A stretch of DNA of 64,000 bases from Triglochin maritima (lineage: Eukaryota; Streptophyta; Magnoliopsida; Alismatales; Juncaginaceae), in contig OY821772.1 of the NCBI GenBank assembly GCA_963682175.1, forward strand, positions 11,896,743-11,960,742, in the 5' to 3' direction. Every line of letters starts with the position of its first letter. Position 1 is the stretch's first letter. The notes below the pieces were generated by a model. That model saw nothing but the letters and a program-made list of their open reading frames with translations, had not been told where the DNA came from and did no database searches. Positions 54,975 through 64,000 of this stretch are shown here, piece by piece. A program made the position numbers and the translations under genes.

Positions 54975-57900
54975 TGTTGGTATAGATTATAGGATCTAAT
55001 GTGCTCTAATATTAGTCTAAAGGGGGTGAATAGACTAATTAAGTTCTTTAAACAATTATTGTAAATTAAAGGCTAGAACAATAAAAGTGAAGGAGAGATA
55101 TGCAAACCACAAACACCGGATGTATAGAGGTTTGGATCCAACCATCAATTTTGGTCCTCTATTACGAATTACTCTTTGATTGACATCATATCATGCATAT
55201 ATTCGTGTCTTATATCCTTTATTTTGAACATAAACACTGCTACGTAACGCGTTTTATGTGTAAGTTTCAGGAATAAATAGGTTTGAGAAGAAGAGACTCA
55301 AAAAAGACTTAAAAGCAAGGAAAATGACTAAGATACAAGACCTATGGACTGAGATGCAAGAGAGAATGACCCGGATGTAAACCAAAATGATCAATAAGCA
55401 AATCAAGAAGCTTCACACCATCATGACGAGTATTTTGGCAATTAGATCTGGGCCCAAACATCAACAACCAAATCGGGTTCACAAAACATAAAGAAATCAA
55501 ATCCTAAACAAGCCGTCCAAAACCGGGGCCAATCATACCAAGATGGACCGCCAATCAACAGCCATAGACCGCCAATTGGCAGTCCAATATGGCCTAATGG
55601 CAACCTCCTTTGGCATGAGTGTTTGTTATATTGTCTTACGTCCATTTATGGTATGCGTTTTAGTTCCATACTGAGGGATTGTTCCCGATTGTCTTTTTCT
55701 ATGACTATAAATAATACTATTCATTTTCCTTTGTATTCACTCATTGCTTTGTGACATTCTCTCTACTTGGAGTAAGTCTTGGAGCAAAACTCAAGGTGGA
55801 GAAGAATGCTACTTGTAATGTGAGTCATGTAAATAAAATAATTCTTCATAGTTTGTGTTAATGTTGTCTTTGTTTTAATGCATGCTTGTTTAGCTTGTTT
55901 TGTTTGTCTTAATCTTAGTAGAAGTAATTAACATGTCTCCCTTTCCTATCTTAATTACCTTAATTTCGTTTTGTCTTCTTTTAATGAGTAGTGAGTAGTT
56001 TCATTCCCGTTTGGGGGTAGACTTGATGTTTATATATGTCATGTAGAATGAAATGAATGCTTAATATTGTTGTATGTGAGAAATGCTAGTATGCTTGTTT
56101 GAATTAAAGAGAATACTTAACTTGATGATTTCTACCATAATCTTTAGGTACATTTCATGCTTGTTTAGGTTTTTAATAACAAACTTGTTCATACTCATAT
56201 TAATCACTTAGGTTAGTGATTTGGATGATAGGTATTGTCATGAGGTACTTCTTTTGCATAGCAACACTACTTACATCTGTGCTCTATTGAATGCATTCAT
56301 CACCTCTTATTTCATGTGTACACACACTCCACCTCTTAGGGGTTTTCATTCCTGATTTCCGGCTTGCTTTTATTAGTCACTTAGTTTAGGTTAGTTTTAG
56401 TTCCTCTCGTGCTTTCATTTTCTTCTTTGTTGCTTACTAGTTTAGTGTAGTTTAGTGTAATCACAACTTCTTCTCCTCTTTTCCCACTTGCCTTCAAACA
56501 AACCAGAGTTGACACACCACCTTGTGGACACGACCCGTACTTGTCGCGTCTTCACTGACATCGTGCACTTGCGGTTAAACTTAATTTCAATCACTCTTCC
56601 TCGAGCAACTTCGCATCCTCCACTAATCTGATCTCCGTTGCGAGCCTAGATCACGTCTTTACACCACAAGCTTTAGAAACACCCTCGCCTATCCTGGACC
56701 ACCTTCTCACAATCCGAAAAAACTACAACTCTTGAAGAAAATACTTCAGCAAACTAATATTGAGCACTTGAAATGAATGATGCAATCAATGAGCTAGTTT
56801 CAAGTGGGAAGATGTGAGCACAATGAAGTTTAGAGCAAAATGAGAGTAGTAAGAATGTTTGAGCTTGGAGAAAGATTGGTGAATTTAGAAGTGTGTTCTC
56901 AAGTCTATTTATATACTCTACACTTAATCTGACCATTGAGAATAAATGGGTATAGAGTTGTGTAAGAATACACAAAACAGAATAACACGGGCACAGTTCT
57001 GGGCAAGTTTGGTCAACCAAAACGGACTTAACGGTCGATCGGAGGACGTCCGGAAATGAAATCTTGGAACGTCCAGAAAAGTCCAGAAGCAAACGGTCGA
57101 CCGAACAGAGGGCGATCGAACCAACTGGGCTAAATCTTAAGTTAAAGGTCGAACACATGATAATGTTCGATCGACCGTTTGGAGAATTTTGGTCAAAATG
57201 AAACTGTGCAAATGAGATAACGGTCTAACAGAATAGAGATGTCGTCCGACCAAAAATATCAGTAAGTGTTGGAACATGAGTGTTTCAAGAACCGGTCGAC
57301 TGGAAGTCCAAATCTAAAAGAGAGTTAGGTGGAGTATTTGTATACGACCGTTGTTAAATACAACAAGTATAACAGTCATATTAAAGACAAAATCGGAAGT
57401 GTAAACGATTGAACAAAACATAGGTTTCAGTCGACCGGTGTCCACTCTAACCAGGACACGTGTCATCAAATGATAGGTGAGTGAAATTTGTATCGGTCGA
57501 ACTGGGTACTATCAGTTGACGTAGTGAAACGGTCGAACGGGTAAGGGTTTCAGTCGACCAATTTAGACTGGGAAACAAGATATTAGAATCGGTCTAACTA
57601 AATGAGGGTCTGGTTGACCGTTTGGCAAAGGAAAAACTGTCTGTTGGAATCCGGTCGAACCAGATAGCCTACCGATCGACCGGTTTCAGCCAGAACTCCT
57701 GTTTTAAGGGAATTTCGATGTTTCGTCGATTTTCTATTGAAGTCAAATTGATATGGACTTCATTGTAAGACTTCTATAGGCCTTATGGGTCATACAATGC
57801 AATTCATCAATGATTTCAAGTGTGAAGTTATTATAGCCTTAGTGAAAGAAATATAAACTTATCTACTCTTCATTCTTTATTTCTTGTCTTGATCCATACT

Positions 57901-58029
57901 TGGTACCTAAAATATTAGAAATACAATTGCATGCGATGATATTAATAGATTACATGTGTTTATTGATATGTTAGTTAATCATAAAAACGGATTAACGATT
58001 CTTTAACCAAAAAATCAGCATAGATGACA
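54975..58029. mobile_element. Copia/SIRE-like LTR, second copy
   Basis: Duplicate of 31405-34460, including the GGTCGACC cluster at about 57018-57682 and the nested solo LTR. Confidence 0.4.
55177..56593 (+). mobile_element. Nested solo LTR, second copy
   Basis: Duplicate of 31608-33024, with the CTCTT target duplications kept (55172-55176 and 56594-56598). Confidence 0.88.
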
Positions 58030-58771
58030 AAGATTTTCTAGAGGGACCAAAAGATGGAATACCTTAAATACTATTTAGATATCAGACATTTATAAGACTG
58101 CATTGCTCACGTTTTGTATTATTTGAACATAACAAAGTACCAGTGGGGATTCTATTAAGGATTTGATACATTTGTAGATAAAACTAGAGCTCAAAGGACG
58201 TGAAAGATTTGTTTCATGAACTTACTAACTTTGAGCTTCTAATTAAAAAAAAATTACTGCAAAGAAACTTGATTTTCTCTTTTCTCTCTGATTTGTTTAT
58301 TCTTCCAAAGATGCCAAAGTATATTGTGAACCCACATCACTAACTAGAGTAAACTACGTTCCCTCTATTTAACTGTTTTGAAGTGGAGATTCTCAGGCAT
58401 ATATATAACCACAAACCCCATGTTCACCATTCACCATATAACTAGTAGTCATCTACCTTGTCAGCTGCTGCAACAAATAGGACACATGAGACCACATGCA
58501 AAGCAAACGTATCGTGGCCCAAAAATATCAACTTAAAACTGGTGTTAACGATATGTCAAAATGGTCTTACCATATCTGATCATAACTGACATTAATTTCC
58601 TCCCGGAAAAGATTCTCTAGATTACTTGAAGGTTCTGTTATCATAGCTCACATGGTTAGGAGCTTCAAAGCTTATTTTTAAGCTTTTAGAAGCACTGTGT
58701 GGCTCGAGATATTCTAATAGTTTCGAGGTTGAAGGTGTCTGTAAGTCATCCAAAAGATACAAATTAATTTA
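58030..58771. other. Spacer, second copy, no gene
   Basis: Duplicate of 34461-35202; nothing recognised. Confidence 0.4.
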
Positions 58772-60026
58772 GGGAGCTACTATTTCGTCGCCGGAAAACT
58801 ACTTAAATCGTCCTAAAAATTACCTTTTTACCCTTAACAAATCAATCAATACCCATTTCGTCCCGTGTCTTTAAACAAGGTATTTGACTCAGTTTTACTC
58901 ACATTCGTAGTACCAACACTACGAAAATGTCTGGCGAAACACCTGGATCCGGCTAGATAATGGAGGCAGATTTTTTTTCATACTCGATCATCTGGATACG
59001 ACGCCTACACCATGGTGGAGGCGTCTTAGCCAGACGCCTCCATGAACGCGGAGGCGTCTGGCTAAGACGCCTCCACATAGGTGGAGGCGTGTTTGCCAGA
59101 CGTCTCCACGTTAGTGGAGGCGTGTTAGCCAGACGCCTGTAGTTTTTAATAATAAAAAAATAAAAATTAAATATAAATAAATTCTTAAAATTATACGGTG
59201 TGTTATCTCAAATTATTTGAGGTTCTGTTGCAAGATTTTCAGTGGTAACGAGGTCAGATTACAATGAGTTTTTTACAAGTGATTAATATTCAAAAATTTC
59301 AAGATCCAAGATCCCCGGTGGTAAAACTTCCCAACTTACAAATACCACATCGACATGTCGTTCGGGGGTCTCGCTCACCGGGATCTGGAAAATTTTGAAT
59401 GTTCATCATTTGCAAAAACTCATTGTAAGGTGAGATGTCGGACGGTCGACCGTTTGCTTCTCGGTCTACCGAACATGTTCCATGCGGATGACCGAGTTTC
59501 CATCGGTCCACCGTGATCGTCCGAATATTTATTCTCAGTAGCTTCGACATTTCTCTGAAAATCTCTATTCGGTGTACCGAAGGAGTATCAGTAATCCGAA
59601 TATAGTAATTATTAACTTATTAATTAATTAATTTAGTAATTAACTAAATTTATAATCAATTATCTTTTTAATAAAAAATATAAAAAATTACGGGCGTCTA
59701 ACGGAGCCGCCCCACGTAGGAGAGGGGCGTCTGGGGAGGATTCTTACCCAGACGCCCCTCTCCTACGCGAGGCGGCTCCGTCGGACGCCCGCAATTTTTT
59801 ATTAAAAAGATGTTAGATATTTTACCAGATTCGAGTACACCGGGGCGTCCGTTGACTCATTACTGACCTCCAAAATATTATTTTTTATGATTATAAGAGG
59901 AAGATGAAGAGAGATGTGTGATAGGAAGGTAAAATGTCACGTTATAGCAGTAGAAATGAGAGAAAGGCAAAATGGTAATCTGTTGGGACGATTTAAGTAG
60001 TTTTAGGACGACGAATAGCAGTTCCG
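58772..60026. mobile_element. Hairpin-rich TIR element, second copy
   Basis: Duplicate of 35203-36457, with both GC-rich palindromic blocks (about 59000-59139 and 59669-59808) intact. Confidence 0.6.
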
Positions 60027-61721
60027 TTAATCTAAGAGAGCATACACTCTTGATAGAAATAGTGCATTTCAGATAACTTTATGGTCATCTGTGCAAATGT
60101 CTACTGTAAATTTGTTTAAAAATATGCTGGTTTCTACACAACTAAATGTCATGTGAACAATAAATAAATGAAACAACACCTATCAAAATGTGATGTAGTT
60201 CAACTTAAACTTCCTGTGAAGTTTCCTTAAATTGATCTCTTCCTGTTTTTACATCCCTCCTTATATCCTATACAACACCTATACAAAAGATCTATACAAG
60301 ACCTATACAAAAGATCAAAAAAACTGATTTCTTTTCATTCCTAATCCCATCACCAACTTCTTCCTTAGATGACAAATTAAAGAAGTCATCTTCGGCCATA
60401 CGATTTTGAACACTTCAAACTTCAAATCTCTCAAATACTCCAATATATAGACTCACAACCTTTACACCCACCAAGATGAAATCAAATTCAGATTATGTGC
60501 AACATCAATTTGACTTATTCAGTGCAACTTGACTTATTTTTCTTGCCAGCAAGTTTAATATTCTGTGAATGCAGATGGAAAGAAGATTTATAAACTTGTT
60601 CATTCAAATCTTATAATGCCTAGCCAAGAAAAAACAGTTATGATTTCAATATAGTATCAGAAGCCATACCTAAGGACAAAACAACCAGGAAAGGAAACCA
60701 AGCATTTAAACTCATGTAGCCTTTTTTACGTAAATTCTCATTACTAATTAGTGGATATCAAACCAAGCATGCGTTTGACTACTACTAACAATGCAACATA
60801 ATTTGTAACTAAAGTATTGGTCAAGTGCTTGGGGGGGGGGGGGGGGGGGGGCTGCAACCTCCTCTTTCACACGTTTCAGGACCCTCTCAACGACGCCCTC
60901 CACAACACCCTTCAATGTTCCTACGAAGACTTTCTCCAGCTTTTTTTAAGCGGTGGTCAAGGTGAGCTGCTACACCACCGATCGTGGCAACCACCGACTC
61001 TTCCGACAGCATGTAATGACAACAGATGTCATCCAGCTGAAACAAAATATCACAACAATAATGTGATGAGTAAGGAATTCGAAGCCGTCACCGTAGAAGG
61101 AAATAAATATAATTGGCTTCTCAGTGATAATTAGGTTCACATGTTTTGCCGAAATCCTAATAATTATCGGTCTACAAACAAATTTAGTACAAACATACAT
61201 AAACACATGACTCATGCTCAATGTCGCACGAAATCCACCAAATCCTTTTCCCTCATCTTTATGACATATAACAGCATACAATAATCCCTCAAATTTCCAT
61301 AAACATCTCCAAGATCAAGTACTTCTACAATAACAATACTCTCAGCCTACCTAACGTTTACTAATCTCAGGTAAACATGCAAGTCCGAGCCGAGCTATTT
61401 TCATGATCAAATCCATCACCGTAGAAGCAATAAAATGGTTGAGTTTCCTTACGCCAAATCTGATTTTGGTGCCCAAGAAGTTTTGCTAAACCCTAAACCA
61501 ATACTCACGATGAAACCAAATGGAAGATCATTCAAAGAAAACCCTAGTAGGAGCACCCTCTTCAACACTTCTCCACACCTTTGCCGGCATTTCGCAGAAG
61601 GGTAACATTGCGATGTCATCAAATTGGGAACAATAACTTTTGCTGTAGTTGGACAGTCGAATGTTGGCTAAACTGGTCGATTGTTCATGCTCCTAGATTC
61701 AAATTGCTCGATCAGTCAATC
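60027..61721. other. Spacer with 21-G run, second copy
   Basis: Duplicate of 36458-38150. The G-run (60831-60851) has the same length, while a T-run near 60945 is 2 bases longer than in the first copy. Confidence 0.45.
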
Positions 61722-63905
61722 TGTAACGTCCCGAAACAGCGGAAGATTTAAAATTTCAGAATAACCAACATAACAGACAACTCACGCGGGAACGTCACTA
61801 ATATATAAATATATAAATCCGGGTGCACCCAAAATACAAGGAGTTTTCCAAAAGAAATACAACTACAATACTGATACAATGGAATAGAATACAAGTAGTC
61901 GTACGGTCTAGCAACTGCCGAAGAGGATCCGACTCCAAAGCGCTCCGTCCTCGGTCACCACCCACCTGGACCTACTGCGATCCTGAAAAAGATGCAACAA
62001 CAATGCCTGAGTTTCCAGAAGGAAACCCCGTACACCAACTCACCTATATGCATGCATCACATAATGAACCTATCATACTAGTAGCATGTCATGGCATCAA
62101 CAGAAATGGAAAACATTTCCCCCGAAGGGTAAAACAGGACATCAGTCCGACAATCAATCATCGGGTCTCCCGAAGAGACCTACTGCAGGCACATGCAGTC
62201 TAGCAGCCCGCGACATCGCATCCCCCACACGCGGCTACACTACTCAAGGGTTCGGCAGGGAGCCTCTGTCACGTCTACGCGCCGATAGAAACAGATCTGT
62301 AAATCTCAGTGGTCGGGGCCACAGGGACCAACGGGGCCGTCGCCCGGAAGGTATAACAACATCATCTCGGTAGGTGCCCAGCCGAGGAAAACAACATAGC
62401 CGGCACAGCCTTTGGCCCAACAATCATCATCGCCGGCACAACCTCGGCGGCATCACCGGCACAGCATCGGTGGTCCATCACAACGTCCGGCACAGCATCG
62501 GACGGGTCCAGACCGAAGTCTGCCAGGTCATCGGGCTCCTCGAGCCGCGAACACCAACCGCGCCGCTATAAAAGCAGGGCAGCGATCTCCGTAGCCCGTG
62601 GGCCGGTAGTCACCTCACCCAACGCCAGTTGCGTGCCCGCACAACATCAACACTGGGATCCACGATCCCTCAGGCCTGCTATACTACAAAGTGCCAACAA
62701 TCATCTCAAAAGTCACGGTCCATACATGGAGGTGACGCGTCCCGAACACCCACACTCTTCCCAACGACGGTCCCTGGGCAGGCACGCATCACGCGCCCAC
62801 CGTCACCTCCCGGCTCACGCACAAGGCGAGGACACGGGTTTCCGTGGACAAAGTTGGCGTTCAAAATGGGAACCTGGAATTCTGTTCTGGGCCCAAACGG
62901 TCGACCGTAAGAGGTGATTCGGTCGACCGTTTCCAGAAAGGAATCGGTCGACCGTCCCTAACACGGTCTACCGCTGCGCACAGAACACAATCCCCCCAAC
63001 GGTCTACCGAGGTCTAAAACCGGTCGACCAAACGAGGTCAAAATCCGGAGTCTGGTCAACATTACAAACATTCTATCGGTCGACCGACTCAGGGGTCCCG
63101 GTCGACCGAAAACTAACAGTACCTCATCTTCAATCTTTTAATCCATCGGTCGACCGACTCAGGGGTCTCGGTCGACCGATAACAGTTAGGGTCAACCTAT
63201 ATTTCTACGTCATATAACGGTCGACCGAACTCAAGCCTACGTCCGAACATCATGCAATATAAACCAATAAACTTAAGTTCCGGTCGACCGAATACAAGGC
63301 CTCGGTCGACCGAAACGCAACAGGCAGTAAAGATATACATGCAATCGGTCGACCGCCCAAGGGCCGGTCGACCGTCCGGTCGTCTTCAACCTCGCGCCAG
63401 CCGAGGTTTCTTCGCCCAAACGCGACGTCGGAGAGGCCTCCGACCTCCTCCGACCGACCAACACGACCCTCTCATGAGTGTCAACAACAAAACCACACTA
63501 GAGAGCGGCATACCTCAAAAGAAACGACGAAAATGCTGGAGCTCCGCTCGCGCACGTCGCCTCCGGTGATCTCCCCGCGCGCTCAACTCCGCACGCCTCA
63601 CGCCGCGCGATCTCCGGTCTCCTCCTCTGCTCGGTCGGCGAAAAAGAACAAGAAGAGAGTGAGGGTGAATGGAGAGATAATGAGAGAGAGAGAGAGAAGA
63701 AAACGTTTATAAACCCAACTCAAATCTTCTCCCCACGCGTGAACAGTGCCCTACACTTCCAAACCCATCCCCTCAACCACGACCACTGTAGCGCGCCTCC
63801 ACCTCTTCCCCATGCATGCACTATGCACTCCAACTTCCCATGCTAAACACCTTCTAATCCTCCATTAACCCAAGCTTAACCCTAACAAGGGTTTGGGTTC
63901 TTACA
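61722..63905 (+). mobile_element. Solo LTR, TGTAAC family, second copy
   Basis: Duplicate of 38151-40334 with the same CAATC target duplication (61717-61721 and 63906-63910). One substitution was noticed (CCCGGAC to CCTGGAC near 61965). The GGTCGACC cluster is at 62898-63373. Confidence 0.85.
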
Positions 63906-63910
63906 CAATC

Positions 63911-64000
63911 GATAGAGAGTCAGTCTATCGTTCCAAACTTGTTTTCGAGGGATTTTTTTCTAACAGATTCATATTTATTTGATGACATTACAAAACATCT
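63911..64000. other. Window end, duplicate of spacer
   Basis: Duplicate of 40340-40429. The copy continues to the last base of the window. Confidence 0.6.

Larger units (their letters stand above)
45461..64000. repeat. Second copy of 21.9-40.4 kb
   Basis: From about 45461 to the window end the sequence matches 21890-40429 at an offset of 23569-23571. By eye I found about fifteen differences in 18.5 kb, mostly transitions plus a few 1-2-base indels in homopolymers (near 27560, 31577 and 37376). The left junction joins gag to the coding minisatellite of the Ulp1-domain gene. The structure is that of a tandem duplication with a 23.57-kb unit (about 21890-45460), or of an assembly that placed two haplotypes in line. 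The right end is outside the window. Confidence 0.93.

Overview
The window is nuclear DNA of a flowering plant, probably a eudicot (my inference). The evidence is spliced genes with GT-AG introns, an AGC-VIII protein kinase (a plant-only class), and dense nests of plant transposons: Mutator-like, PIF/Harbinger, Ty3/gypsy, Copia-like and foldback elements. I cannot name the species. No tRNA, rRNA, CRISPR or bacterial-type operon was seen.

Layout. 1-9.3 kb is a transposon graveyard: a solo LTR (58-1847), a small Tourist-like MITE, two related AT-rich foldback elements in opposite orientation (2387-4266 and about 7651-9326), and between them a decayed PIF/Harbinger element. 9.4-12.5 kb holds the only clearly ordinary cellular gene, a two-exon D6PK-type kinase (534 aa). 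A second, inverted solo LTR lies at 13319-15321.

15.56-24.57 kb is the most interesting part. It is a candidate 9.0-kb Mutator-like element (MULE) bounded by a 9-bp direct repeat. It carries two intact convergent genes: a 711-aa FAR1/MULE transposase with FAR1 finger, DDE and SWIM residues all present, and a 923-aa protein with an N-terminal plant-mobile-domain-like region, a 19-aa charged repeat and a C-terminal Ulp1-type peptidase domain. Four noncoding compartments of this element (5' flank, transposase intron 2, the space between the gene ends, and the long intron of the Ulp1 gene) are filled with arrays of one 22-bp repeat centred on a CCGG core.

24.6-45.46 kb is again repeats: a broken Harbinger pair (transposase plus Myb/SANT-like ORF1), an LTR nested in a Copia-like LTR, a TIR element with strong GC hairpins, a 2184-bp solo LTR with perfect 5-bp target duplication, a truncated sister LTR, and a Ty3/gypsy 5' LTR with a tRNA-Asp-type primer site and a decayed gag. 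From about 45461 to the window end the sequence repeats 21.9-40.4 kb almost base for base (offset about 23571). This is either a very recent tandem duplication or an uncollapsed assembly copy. Its left junction cuts the Ulp1-type gene in its coding minisatellite and fuses it to gag.
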